Shown in pieces: positions 1 through 8,854 of a stretch of DNA of 64,000 nucleotides. Numbering within the stretch: the first letter of the stretch is position 1; each line of letters opens with the position of its first letter. The notes under the pieces were generated by a model, which saw only the letters and a list, made by a program, of their open reading frames with translations, was not told the DNA's origin and did no database searches. The translations under genes were made by a program, and so were the position numbers. This DNA is from Tenacibaculum agarivorans (GTDB lineage: Bacteria; Bacteroidota; Bacteroidia; Flavobacteriales; Flavobacteriaceae). The stretch covers positions 310,001 to 374,000 of the forward strand of contig NZ_MSMP01000001.1 in the NCBI RefSeq assembly GCF_001936575.1, written 5' to 3'.

Positions 1-998
1 TTTAGTATTACATATTTTTCTTGATATAAAAAACCTTCTTTAAACTGATTATCAAAGTACAAAGCTTCAGAGAATAACCAGTATAAATGTGCTATTTCTG
101 AAGCTTCTACGTAATCGCTATATAACTGTAATGTTTTTTTATACAACTCTATCGCCTTCTTATAATTCTTATTCGTATGATAATAAGTAGCTAATGTAGA
201 ATTGGTATAATAAAGACCAACATAGTCAAAAATTTTAGAGCTAATTTCTTCTGACTTTTTTATAACCTCTAACCCTTTTTTATAATTATCTTTCTGAATA
301 AAAAGATCTCCAAGATTACTGTAAACAAGAGCTTTATAATATTCATTATCTGTGTTTTGGATAATACGTAATGCCTTTTCATAAAAATAAACACTACTAT
401 CTTTATTAATGGTTTGGTATATTATTCCTAGTAAATTATAACTTCTACTTCTATTCTCATCTTCTGTAAAATCTTTGTTATCAATAGCTTTTTTAAGCAA
501 TGCTATTGCCTTTCTGTTATTGTTTGTTTTTTTTAGTAAGCGAGAATTTGTGTTCAAAATTCTATGTAGTATTTCATTATTACCTAGTTCTTCAGCATTT
601 TTTTTAGCTTCTTCAATAGCCTGAAGACTCTCAATGTAATCTGCTAATTGATAATTAATTCTACTTAACACATTATACGATAATGATAAAATTTTTAAAT
701 TATTAGTTCTTTCTGATAAATCAATTGCCTTTTTTACTACTATTTTAGCTTCTGAAATTTTATTGTATTTAAATAATGCTTCTGATAAATAATAGTTAGA
801 AATCGCATTTAAGGAGTCATTTGTAACTTGATTCCCCAATTCCACAGCTTTGGTTGCACAACCTTTGGCTTTAGCTAAATCCTTATTCTTTACTTCTTCA
901 TATTGTTGCTGTAACTCAACTATTTTTTGTTCTTGAGAAAAACAAGAAAAAGAACTCAACACAACAATAAGTAATGCACATATGCTTGATTTTCGCAT
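1..998 (-). CDS. TPR-repeat protein, C-terminus cut by window edge
   Basis: The frame opens at an ATG complementary to 996-998 and runs left past base 1 without a stop, so at least 332 residues are present and the C-terminus is missing. A hydrophobic leader (ICALLIVVLSSF, then SCFSQ) suggests export. The remainder is repeated helix pairs of TPR type, for example NYKKAIELYKKTLQLY and DSSVYFYEKALRI. In flavobacteria such exported TPR regions usually precede a membrane segment and a histidine kinase or LuxR-type HTH. That part would lie outside the window, so the molecular function is not decided. It is divergent from the secreted gene at 1087 and shares a palindromic promoter region with it. 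Confidence 0.75.
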   Translation of the reverse strand, partial: MRKSSICALLIVVLSSFSCFSQEQKIVELQQQYEEVKNKDLAKAKGCATKAVELGNQVTNDSLNAISNYYLSEALFKYNKISEAKIVVKKAIDLSERTNNLKILSLSYNVLSRINYQLADYIESLQAIEEAKKNAEELGNNEILHRILNTNSRLLKKTNNNRKAIALLKKAIDNKDFTEDENRSRSYNLLGIIYQTINKDSSVYFYEKALRIIQNTDNEYYKALVYSNLGDLFIQKDNYKKGLEVIKKSEEISSKIFDYVGLYYTNSTLATYYHTNKNYKKAIELYKKTLQLYSDYVEASEIAHLYWLFSEALYFDNQFKEGFLYQEKYVIL

Positions 999-1024
999 AA
1001 ATTTTATCAAAATTTAAGTTACTA

Positions 1025-1061
1025 GGGCTAAAAATACCATAAATATGGTATTTATTTGCCC
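1025..1061. promoter_or_regulatory. Palindromic operator-like element in a divergent promoter
   Basis: A 9-bp perfect inverted repeat, AAATACCAT / ATGGTATTT with a 4-bp AAAT centre (1032-1053), is flanked by an outer GGGC/GCCC pair (1025-1028, 1058-1061). It lies between the divergent TPR gene and the secreted gene at 1087. It has no T-run, so it is more likely a protein-binding site than a terminator. The binding protein is unknown. Confidence 0.5.
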
Positions 1062-1086
1062 CTAAATTCATAACAAATTTGTAACC

Positions 1087-1671
1087 ATGAAAAGAGTATT
1101 AATAAGGGGAACACTACTATTCAGTCTTTTTGTGAATGTTTTAGCATTACACTCACAAAAATTTTTAAAATGCCGACTCAATGGAGAAGCACGTATTGAA
1201 AGTGGTGAATTAATAGGTATAGATATATCACATTGTGATAACGATCTAACCATAACTACATTAATGGAAAATACAGTAGTGAAAAGTTTTATCCATGTAA
1301 AAGCTGGACAGAAAATACGAATTAGGCCTACCCAAAATTATAATATAACTATACGTCATGTAGATCTAGATGGTGATGGAAATCCTCTTAAACCAGGAGA
1401 CCGAACAAAAGTTCAAGGTCAAGGAAATGGAAGAGACAAAGACGATATAGAAGTAATTATATATCCAAATCCAGCTAATGATATACTCACTATAGAAACG
1501 GATGCAACTATACTCAGTTATACAATTATTGATACCTACGGGGTTTTACATCAAGAAGGTACTAGTATACCAAACCAAACTATTTCAGTTGCTAATTTAG
1601 CTACAGGACTGTATAACCTAGTACTACACACACAAACAGAAACGATAACAAAAACATTTTATAAAAATTAA
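1087..1671 (+). CDS. Secreted protein with T9SS type A sorting domain
   Basis: A 194-residue protein with an N-terminal signal peptide (about residues 1-24, ending ALHSQ). A conserved C-terminal domain begins around residue 120 with the T9SS hallmark IIYPNPANDILTIE and ends with a short basic tail (TKTFYKN). The T9SS exports such proteins through the outer membrane and usually removes the C-terminal domain. The roughly 90-residue central part has a hydrophilic linker (DGDGNPLKPGDRTKVQ) but no domain I recognise. The next gene starts 13 bp downstream, suggesting one transcript. Confidence 0.8.
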   Translation: MKRVLIRGTLLFSLFVNVLALHSQKFLKCRLNGEARIESGELIGIDISHCDNDLTITTLMENTVVKSFIHVKAGQKIRIRPTQNYNITIRHVDLDGDGNPLKPGDRTKVQGQGNGRDKDDIEVIIYPNPANDILTIETDATILSYTIIDTYGVLHQEGTSIPNQTISVANLATGLYNLVLHTQTETITKTFYKN

Positions 1672-1684
1672 AAAACAAGACATT

Positions 1685-2536
1685 ATGAAAAAAGTAAGTT
1701 TATTTCTAGCACTAGTAGCAACAAATTTCTTATTTGCTCAATTAAAAAACAATGCTTTCAACTTGGACAATAATTATGGTGACTTAAATATGAGAAACTT
1801 TATTGCGAATGATTTGAAATGGAAAAGAGCAATATCTGCAGGCACTAATGATCTAACTATCAACTTTGATGGAGATTTTGAAAACGGAGTTATTGTATCA
1901 GGAAAGGGATTAAAAGTAGAAAAGTTTATTCAGATTAATACCGCATCAAACACCAATAATAACTCTGCGGGTATAATTGTAGCTTCATCCGAAGGTGATG
2001 ATTTTCTATATGATGGAAAATATATAAACCAATACGGTTTTGGTTTCCATGATTATAAAGATAACTCAAGTCCTGCAAATGGCCATAACGCTTATATTTC
2101 TAGTTTTTGGGGAATGGATTTTTTCTCAGGCGGACAAAACAGAGTTCGAATTAACCATAACGGAGATGTAGGGATAGGCACTAAAAATCCAGACAGTAAA
2201 TTAACTGTTAAAGGACAAATACATTGTCAAGAAGTATTAGTAGACTTAACGATACCTGCAGATTATGTGTTTCAAAAGTATTATACCGGAGCATCTAGCT
2301 TAAAAGAAGATTATATAATGCCAACATTAGAAGAAGTGGAAACCTTTACCAAAGAAAACCACCACTTGCCTAACGTACCATCGGCTAAAACCATACAAGA
2401 GGGAGGATTGCAATTAAAAGAGATGACGAATGTCTTATTACAAAAAATAGAGGAATTAACTCTATACACCATTGAGCAAGAAAAACGCATTAAAGCGTTA
2501 GAAACTCAACTACATACTTCGAAAAAGAAAAAGTAA
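1685..2536 (+). CDS. Secreted tail-fibre-like protein with a GIGT motif
   Basis: A 283-residue protein with a signal peptide (residues 1-19, ending FLFAQ). The GDVGIGTKNPDSKLTVKG segment near residue 160 is the motif common to flavobacterial cell-surface proteins resembling phage tail-fibre C-termini. It is followed by the typical HHLPNVPSAKTIQEGG stretch and a C-terminal helical or coiled-coil tail (LQKIEELTLYTIEQEKRIKAL) with a lysine-rich end. In phage proteins this region often carries an intramolecular chaperone, but I do not see a clear endosialidase chaperone domain. It lies 13 bp after the T9SS gene and ends at a strong terminator. A surface or adhesive role is inferred. Confidence 0.65.
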   Translation: MKKVSLFLALVATNFLFAQLKNNAFNLDNNYGDLNMRNFIANDLKWKRAISAGTNDLTINFDGDFENGVIVSGKGLKVEKFIQINTASNTNNNSAGIIVASSEGDDFLYDGKYINQYGFGFHDYKDNSSPANGHNAYISSFWGMDFFSGGQNRVRINHNGDVGIGTKNPDSKLTVKGQIHCQEVLVDLTIPADYVFQKYYTGASSLKEDYIMPTLEEVETFTKENHHLPNVPSAKTIQEGGLQLKEMTNVLLQKIEELTLYTIEQEKRIKALETQLHTSKKKK

Positions 2537-2550
2537 GCTAACGTCATCAA

Positions 2551-2580
2551 CTGCCTAGAAAACTAGGCAGTTTGTTTTTC
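2551..2580 (+). terminator. Rho-independent terminator
   Basis: Stem CTGCCTAG / CTAGGCAG with an AAAA loop, followed by a T-rich run. It ends the 1087-2536 transcript. Confidence 0.9.
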
Positions 2581-2753
2581 TATTTACCTCAACACATTTG
2601 CTTGGGGGAGAATTTTAATGCCTAAAAATTAAAATCGATAATAATGCCGTTAGAGATCTTTACTCTAATCTTTTTAAAAAGTAAATACTTATTACAGCAA
2701 AAAATTATACACAGAAAGAATAGAAAATAGATATAACGCAAAAAATAAAATTC

Positions 2754-5441
2754 ATGAAAAAACTATTACACTCCTTGCTCTTTTTTTTCGTACTTAATTG
2801 TTCATATTCACAAATTTGTGGCTTTGATAAATATCTAGAAAATTCGATAAAAACCAATCCAGAATATGAAAGAAATTTAGTAGAAAAAGTCACAAGGTTA
2901 ACTAGAACTAAAGAAAGGGGAATTAGAACAGATAATATCATTACAATTCCGGTTGTGTTTAATTTAGTGTACCCCGCTAACCAATCACAAGGAATAGGTA
3001 GTATAACTCTTTCTGACTTAGAAAGAGAAATAGAAAAATTAAATAAAGCATTTAGTGGTGAACTCGGACAACACATTAAAGTAGATACTAAAATTAGATT
3101 TTGTTTAGCTAGAAATGATGTCTTTGGAAACGACAGATTAGGTGTAAATAGATATAATGGTTACAGCAGTTATCAGCCCTATATAGATACCGGTACACGC
3201 GAAGAACAAATAAACCATTTTGAAAATTTAGATGCAAGATTAAAACAGAACAGAAATGCTAATTTTCCAAGCAGTACTTTTTTAAATGTATGGATAACAG
3301 ATCTTAAAAGCTCTAATGGCAGTGATGGATTATTAGGGTATTCATCCTTCCCTTTTGATCTAGAAGATATTGACCCACAAGCACCATCTATACCAAAAAC
3401 TGGAGATGGAATCGTTCTTGATTATACTCAATTAGTAGCCGGTAATAGAAGCTTAACTCACGAAACAGGACATTGGTTAGGGTTATTCCATACTTTTCAA
3501 AATTTGAATATACACACATTTGGAATTACGTTTTCATGTGAAGAAAATGACCCTTATACACAAGGAGATTTGGTTTATGACACTGACCCTATGAGCAATA
3601 AAAGAAATCCTTTTACTAATATAGTACCTGGTAAAACCTGTATTGGCTATGAATGTAATGAACTAGAAACTATAGACGTACAAAATTATATGTATTACTA
3701 CAAAAATAGTTGTTATAGTTTTTTTTCTCAAGGACAAAAAGAAAGAATGAGAGATGTACTAAGTGAGTACAGACCTTTTATCGCAAATAGCTTGTCTAAT
3801 CATTGTGAAACAACAGGTACTGGATCTGATGATAATCCTACATCTGGTGGTAATGGATCCTCAGGATTCATAAATTGTGGAAAGTGTTACACCCCTTCTT
3901 TACAACCTACTTTCGATTATACAACTAATTGGGGAGAAGGATATAGAGGTATGTCACAACGATATAAAGGAACATTACATGTTAGGGGTGCTAGGACACA
4001 AGACTCTAAAGATATCTCTGAATTAGTATTTAGTAGAAAGTTATGTAATCAACTCGTAGAGGAAGGCTACTTAAACTATTCATCGTCAATAAAATACGGT
4101 TCTGCAAATTTTATACTTGATGATAACACATATCTCGTTAATCTATATAAGCCATACAGATCAAACTTTTCAGAAATTAAAATATTTAAAAAAATAAATA
4201 CTTCTTGGATAGAAACTAAAACAATTAATATTAACGGTTTTCTATTAAACGTAAGAGAAAATAGAACTTACTTACAAAATAAAATTGAAAATAATAGAGG
4301 TGGTAATTTGTATAGTTATGATTTAACTACAGAAACTTCCAAATTAATTTTTAAGAGTACCTCGTCTAAAAGAATGTTTCTAACCAATAAAGGATATAAT
4401 ATCGCTTCTGCATCTGGTTTTGAAATTGAAGAATGGATATATAATGATACTAATGATTCCTATTATTTAAAAGAGTCGCATAATTTTCCAAAACCTGCAG
4501 AATATTCTCACTACCCAGAAATTTATATCCATAAAAATTATGCTATTACATATGATTATTTTGAAGACACATATGTTTACACCAAAAAAAATGGAGCTTG
4601 GACAATTAGTCAAAATCTAGGGAGAATTCCTGTTAAAGACGAAAACTCTCTGATAAATGATAACTATTTTGTCACCGGAAGGGTTCTTAATGGTAATTTT
4701 TGCCATCCAAATACATTTTACAAGAAAAACGCCAACGGTATTTTTGAAGCAATAACGGATTATAAGCATATGGATGTGTATTCAAATAAACCTGTAGAGA
4801 GATTAGTTGGTTTTTTAAACACGATAAACAAAGATCAAAACGAAATTATATTATCAGACCAGATACTCAAATTATCTGATATTTTACAAGATGATTCTTT
4901 CAAAGGTTTTAATAATTCTATTGAAATCTGTTCAGAAGTAATCAGTCCAATAAAAGCTAAAGACGTTAAAATTGGCGGTAATTGTTCATTAACTATAAAT
5001 AATTCAACTGAAATTATAGCAACCAATAGAATCGTTATAAAGCCCAAAACTCGTATAAAATCTAGTAAACTTTTATTACGTGTGTCAAATTCAAATATAA
5101 ATGACTGTGGTTTTAATGCTTTTTGTGTTACATCTACATCTGCTCCCACGCCTATTCCTACAACAAGAACACTAGAGAACCTTAGTAGAGAAAGTATATC
5201 AAAAGAGATAACTAAAATCAACTATATTTTCCCTAACCCTAATAAAAATAGAATTTTAAACATTAAAAATTATGAGGAAATTGTACATATAGAAATATAC
5301 AGTTTAGCAGGATTCTTGGAGTTTTCTACCAAAAATATACAATCTCAAATTAGTATCCCTAAGATGAGAAAAGGAATCTTTAATGTGAAACTATATACCG
5401 TTAATAATAAGATAATAGATGAAAAATTAATTTTAGAATGA
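2754..5441 (+). CDS. Secreted M43 (pappalysin-type) zinc metalloprotease, T9SS cargo
   Basis: An 895-residue protein with a signal peptide (about residues 1-20, ending SYSQ). The catalytic domain carries the metzincin motif HETGHWLGLFH with zinc ligands H236, H240 and H246. It is followed by a cysteine-rich segment and a Met-turn-like VQNYMYYY near residue 310, as in cytophagalysin-type M43 peptidases. Residues from about 370 form a long second half of beta-rich character that I do not recognise. The C-terminus (from about residue 822, IFPNPNKNRILNIKNY) is a T9SS type A sorting domain. Likely role: secreted protease acting on extracellular proteins. Its stop codon overlaps the start of the next gene (ATGA), so the two are probably translationally coupled. 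Confidence 0.88.
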   Translation: MKKLLHSLLFFFVLNCSYSQICGFDKYLENSIKTNPEYERNLVEKVTRLTRTKERGIRTDNIITIPVVFNLVYPANQSQGIGSITLSDLEREIEKLNKAFSGELGQHIKVDTKIRFCLARNDVFGNDRLGVNRYNGYSSYQPYIDTGTREEQINHFENLDARLKQNRNANFPSSTFLNVWITDLKSSNGSDGLLGYSSFPFDLEDIDPQAPSIPKTGDGIVLDYTQLVAGNRSLTHETGHWLGLFHTFQNLNIHTFGITFSCEENDPYTQGDLVYDTDPMSNKRNPFTNIVPGKTCIGYECNELETIDVQNYMYYYKNSCYSFFSQGQKERMRDVLSEYRPFIANSLSNHCETTGTGSDDNPTSGGNGSSGFINCGKCYTPSLQPTFDYTTNWGEGYRGMSQRYKGTLHVRGARTQDSKDISELVFSRKLCNQLVEEGYLNYSSSIKYGSANFILDDNTYLVNLYKPYRSNFSEIKIFKKINTSWIETKTININGFLLNVRENRTYLQNKIENNRGGNLYSYDLTTETSKLIFKSTSSKRMFLTNKGYNIASASGFEIEEWIYNDTNDSYYLKESHNFPKPAEYSHYPEIYIHKNYAITYDYFEDTYVYTKKNGAWTISQNLGRIPVKDENSLINDNYFVTGRVLNGNFCHPNTFYKKNANGIFEAITDYKHMDVYSNKPVERLVGFLNTINKDQNEIILSDQILKLSDILQDDSFKGFNNSIEICSEVISPIKAKDVKIGGNCSLTINNSTEIIATNRIVIKPKTRIKSSKLLLRVSNSNINDCGFNAFCVTSTSAPTPIPTTRTLENLSRESISKEITKINYIFPNPNKNRILNIKNYEEIVHIEIYSLAGFLEFSTKNIQSQISIPKMRKGIFNVKLYTVNNKIIDEKLILE

Positions 5442-6415
5442 TGAAAATAACTGTAATTCTTTTTGTTTATGCTATGAGTCTTCATTGCCAAAGTATTGAT
5501 AAAAAAATGATCATTGGTAATTGGGGTTATGCACAACATACCAAAAATTACGACAAAATGATACGAGTACATAAAGACTCAACTCAAAAAGTAAGTATTA
5601 TTTTTTTTGAAGACGGCAAACTTTCGAGGTTTTCTATAGGTGGTCCATATGACGGAGCTCCAAAAACAGAAACAAAACATGAAAAATGGTATTTCAAAAA
5701 TGATAGTGTTATTTATTTTACATACAAGGATAGAACGTTCAAGACATATAAAATAAAAGAAGTTACAGATTCAACATTATATCTTGAGACCATAAAAACA
5801 AAAGAAGAAAAAATAATTGGTCGTTGGAAACACGTAGATGCTAAAAAAGGGCATGAAAAAATGATACGAATATACAGGTATCCACGTCTGCTAAGGCCAG
5901 GTATTATTTTTTTAAGAAGTGGCAGACTTGCGAGGTTTCTTTCAAGTCAATCAGATCCGAATAAGTATAGAGAAACACAACATGAAAAATGGCATTTTAA
6001 AAACGATAGTATTCTGTATTTTACACATAAGGATAGCATCTTTGCAACCTATAAATTGAAAAAATTAACAGAAGCAGAGTTACTTCTCGAAAAAATAAAT
6101 AGTCAGAAAATTTCTGATCCTAAACTAGTAGGAGTCTGGTATATAACTCATGCAAATGGAAACAAGTTTTCTTTACAAAAAAAAGATACTGTAAATCGGA
6201 ATTATGTATACTACCAATTTAAAGAAAACGGCCTCCTTGAGGCTAACCTTTTAAATCATTTATGGGATAACCCTGCTCAGCCATTACTATACAACAATAA
6301 AGGTTTCTGGAAAAAAAATCTAGATACCATTACATTGGAATTTGATAAAAATGAAGAAATCTGGCTCATCAAAAAAATGAGTTCTACCACCCTTGAAATA
6401 ACTAAAAATGAATAG
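5438..6415 (+). CDS. Exported lipocalin-like protein with three repeated domains
   Basis: A 325-residue protein with a signal peptide (about residues 1-19, ending LHCQS). Three successive units each start with a lipocalin-like G-x-W core: IIGNWGYAQH, IIGRWKHVDA and LVGVWYITHA. Units 1 and 2 are clearly homologous to each other (KMIR...GKLSRF...HEKWYFKNDSVIYFTYKD against KMIR...GRLARF...HEKWHFKNDSILYFTHKD). Unit 3 is more divergent. The start overlaps the stop of the metalloprotease gene by 4 bp. The fold family resembles the lipocalin-like DUFs common in Bacteroidetes. The ligand is unknown, and an inhibitory or chaperone role for the protease is only suggested by the coupling. Confidence 0.6.
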   Translation: MMKITVILFVYAMSLHCQSIDKKMIIGNWGYAQHTKNYDKMIRVHKDSTQKVSIIFFEDGKLSRFSIGGPYDGAPKTETKHEKWYFKNDSVIYFTYKDRTFKTYKIKEVTDSTLYLETIKTKEEKIIGRWKHVDAKKGHEKMIRIYRYPRLLRPGIIFLRSGRLARFLSSQSDPNKYRETQHEKWHFKNDSILYFTHKDSIFATYKLKKLTEAELLLEKINSQKISDPKLVGVWYITHANGNKFSLQKKDTVNRNYVYYQFKENGLLEANLLNHLWDNPAQPLLYNNKGFWKKNLDTITLEFDKNEEIWLIKKMSSTTLEITKNE

Positions 6416-6994
6416 TAATCCGTTGTGCATTTGGAGTGAAATCCTGTCAATTCGAGATGATCCTCAATAAAAATTTTGTGAAACGGTGTAATGACATTTA
6501 AGTAACTAAAATTGGATCTATTGATAAGAATTACTAAAAATCAAGGTAGCAGAGTTGGAATAGAGATGAAAAGCTGTTTGAGCGATAGCGAGTTCTTTTC
6601 ATCTGTGGCTGATGATACCGTAGTATTTTTTAATTTTTATCATAAATCTTGATTTTTGCTCCTTTGTATCAAGACAAAGGAGGGAGTAAATCATCAATTC
6701 AAAGGTTATTATAAGCAGCTTATTTTCAACACAAAAAAGACATCAATAGTAGTTATTTTCCCGAATGAAATGAAGAAAAATGGTACTGAATCAAGTTCAG
6801 CAAAGCTATAGAGAACAAAAATTTTAACTCCAAAATAGTTCTCGATGCACTTTTTCGTACCTCAAAAGTACTCGGACTGACAATTTAAGATTGTTTAAGT
6901 TCCTAAGTATATAACGAGTAAATAATACTGTTAAGACTACATTCGAATATTAATTTTCTACTTGGGTTAAGTATAGTTGTATTCAATGTTTTTT
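6416..6994. other. Spacer with dispersed intergenic repeats, no gene seen
   Basis: No credible coding frame. It contains a short hairpin (CTCCTTTGT / ACAAAGGAG at 6659-6682) and the repeat described at 6760-6895. The remainder is AT-rich and not recognised. Confidence 0.5.
6760..6895. repeat. Dispersed intergenic repeat, family 1
   Basis: Shares segments with 43260-43402 and more weakly 38308-38397: GAATGAAATGAAGAAAAAT, a GCTGAATCAAattCAGCA-like dyad, GTTCTCGAT(G/A)CAC and CTCGAACTGACAATT-like ends. These are the REP/BIME-like repeats typical of flavobacterial spacers. Confidence 0.6.
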
Positions 6995-7026
6995 AGAGGC
7001 AAACTTGTCACTTGCCTCTTTTTCTA
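6995..7026 (+). terminator. Orphan Rho-independent terminator
   Basis: Stem AGAGGCAA / TTGCCTCT (6995-7002, 7012-7019) followed by TTTTTCT. It stands about 580 bp after the nearest upstream gene, so it may end an unannotated RNA rather than the lipocalin-like transcript. Confidence 0.7.
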
Positions 7027-7084
7027 TTTAACGTGAATTTCTATGTAAGAATACATTTTTTTGACTGTAAATCAATAAATTATA

Positions 7085-7195
7085 TCTTTACGATGAATGA
7101 AACGTAGTGAAGTGAAGAAGTAATCTGTTAATTTAATAACGAAAATCTCGTTTTTAAGATAGGGATTGCTTCATCCGTTGCACTCCTTCGCAAAG
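7085..7195. repeat. Dispersed intergenic repeat, family 2 (GCAATCTGTT type)
   Basis: Contains GTAATCTGTTAATTTAATAACGA and, in inverted orientation, GGGATTGCTTCATCC with CTTCGCAAAGAC. It matches the repeats around 46835, 47315, 47529 and 48262. This copy carries both orientations and is therefore a partial inverted repeat. Confidence 0.55.
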
Positions 7196-7320
7196 ACCTG
7201 TTTATTTACAAGGATTTAAGGTTAAAACTTCATCAAACTCACGTTATTTAATGTCACCAACGTAAATTTTATCCTTTTACTGTATCTTAATAAATAGCTT
7301 CAATACAAGCCTTGGCTATC

Positions 7321-7352
7321 TTGCGATTAAAAGTAGCAAATACCTATATTTG
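7321..7352 (+). promoter_or_regulatory. purD promoter, Bacteroidetes type
   Basis: TTG (7321-7323), a 21-bp spacer and TATATTTG (7345-7352) match the flavobacterial -33/-7 consensus. The purD ATG is 23 bp downstream. Confidence 0.6.
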
Positions 7353-7374
7353 CCCCAAATAACACAACAACACC

Positions 7375-8649
7375 ATGAATATTTTAATTTTAGGATCAGG
7401 AGGAAGAGAACACGCCTTTACCTATAAACTTTCACAAAGTAAAAAACTAGACACTATTTTTGTTGCACCAGGTAATGCAGGTACAGCTGAAATTGCAACA
7501 AATGTTGCTATTAACCCTACAGATTTTGATGCGGTAAAAAAGGTAGTTTTAGACAACAATATAACCATGGTGGTGGTGGGTCCAGAAGCGCCTTTAGTGG
7601 AAGGAGTTCACGATTTCTTTTTGGCAGATGATGCGCTAAAATCGATTCCTGTTATTGGACCTAAAAAAGATGGTGCATTATTGGAAGGAAGTAAAGATTT
7701 CTCTAAACAATTTATGGAGAAACATAACATTCCTACCGCAAAATATAAATCTTTTACACAAAAAACTTTAACAGAAGGATATGCTTTTTTAGAAACATTA
7801 CAACCTCCTTTTGTTTTAAAAGCTGACGGTTTAGCTGCTGGAAAAGGAGTATTAATCTTGGATAACATAGATGAAGCTAAAGCAGAGTTAAAAGAAATGC
7901 TAACAAACCAAAAATTTGGTGCTGCTTCTGCAACTGTAGTTATTGAAGAATTTTTAAAAGGAATAGAGCTTTCTGTTTTTGTACTTACAGACGGAAAAAG
8001 TTATAAAGTGTTACCTTCTGCAAAAGACTATAAAAGAATTGGCGAAGGTGATACTGGATTAAATACCGGTGGAATGGGAGCCATCTCTCCTGTACCTTTT
8101 GCTGATAATGCGTTTTTAACTAAAGTTGAAGAACGAATTATAAAACCTACTGTGGATGGTTTACAAAAAGATGGAATTGATTACAGAGGTTTCATTTTTA
8201 TTGGCTTAATGAATGTTGCTGGAGATCCTTTTGTAATTGAATACAATGTAAGAATGGGTGATCCTGAAACAGAAGTGGTATTACCTAGAATAGCATCTGA
8301 TCTTTTGGAGTTATTCGAAGGTGTGGCGAATCAAAATTTAAATGAAAAAAGCTTTGAAGTAATTGCTCAAACAGCTACAACTGTCATGTTAGTTTCTGGT
8401 GGATATCCTGAAGCATACGAAAAAGGAAAACAAATTTCTGGAGTAGAGTTTGTAGAGGATTCTATTGTTTTTCATGCAGGTACCAAATTAGAAAATGATA
8501 CGGTAGTAACTAATGGAGGAAGAGTAATGGCCATTACTTCATTTGGTGATACAATCCAAGAAGCATTACAAAAATCATACAAAAATATCGATAAGATTTC
8601 TTTTGAGAAAATGAACTTTAGAAAAGATATTGGATTCGATTTACAATAG
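7375..8649 (+). CDS. purD: Phosphoribosylamine-glycine ligase (GAR synthetase)
   Basis: A 424-residue cytoplasmic ATP-grasp enzyme joining 5-phosphoribosylamine and glycine in de novo purine synthesis. The N-terminal ILGSGGREHAF motif, the ATP-grasp segments PFVLKADGLAAGKGV and TGGMGAISPVP, and the metal-binding VIEYNVRMGDPETEVVLPR are all present. Length matches the family. It is transcribed alone from the promoter at 7321-7352 and is followed by a tRNA gene on the other strand. It works in the same pathway as purF at 57518 and downstream of prs. Confidence 0.97.
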   Translation: MNILILGSGGREHAFTYKLSQSKKLDTIFVAPGNAGTAEIATNVAINPTDFDAVKKVVLDNNITMVVVGPEAPLVEGVHDFFLADDALKSIPVIGPKKDGALLEGSKDFSKQFMEKHNIPTAKYKSFTQKTLTEGYAFLETLQPPFVLKADGLAAGKGVLILDNIDEAKAELKEMLTNQKFGAASATVVIEEFLKGIELSVFVLTDGKSYKVLPSAKDYKRIGEGDTGLNTGGMGAISPVPFADNAFLTKVEERIIKPTVDGLQKDGIDYRGFIFIGLMNVAGDPFVIEYNVRMGDPETEVVLPRIASDLLELFEGVANQNLNEKSFEVIAQTATTVMLVSGGYPEAYEKGKQISGVEFVEDSIVFHAGTKLENDTVVTNGGRVMAITSFGDTIQEALQKSYKNIDKISFEKMNFRKDIGFDLQ

Positions 8650-8659
8650 AAAAGTCTAG

Positions 8660-8743
8660 TACCAAAGGTGGGACTCGAACCCACACGCTCTTGCGAGCAT
8701 CGGATTTTGAATCCGACGTGTCTACCAATTCCACCACTTTGGC
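8660..8743 (-). tRNA. tRNA-Leu (anticodon CAA)
   Basis: The reverse strand folds into an 84-nt class II tRNA. The acceptor stem is GCCAAAG / CTTTGGT with discriminator A. The anticodon stem is TCGGA / TCCGA around loop TTCAAAA. A long variable arm (TGCTCGCAAGAGCG) and the T-arm GTGGGTTCGAGTCCCAC are present. CCA is not encoded. Confidence 0.96.
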
Positions 8744-8816
8744 TATTAGTGAATGCAAATCTAATTATTTTTTGTTGAATTCAATTAAATCTCTTTATTA
8801 CTGTTCAAAATAATTT

Positions 8817-8824
8817 TACTTTTG
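8817..8824 (+). promoter_or_regulatory. -7 box upstream of prs
   Basis: TACTTTTG, a perfect TAnnTTTG, lies 30 bp before the prs start. No convincing -33 box is visible. Confidence 0.5.
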
Positions 8825-8854
8825 CCGAAACACAACAATAAACACAACTGATAA

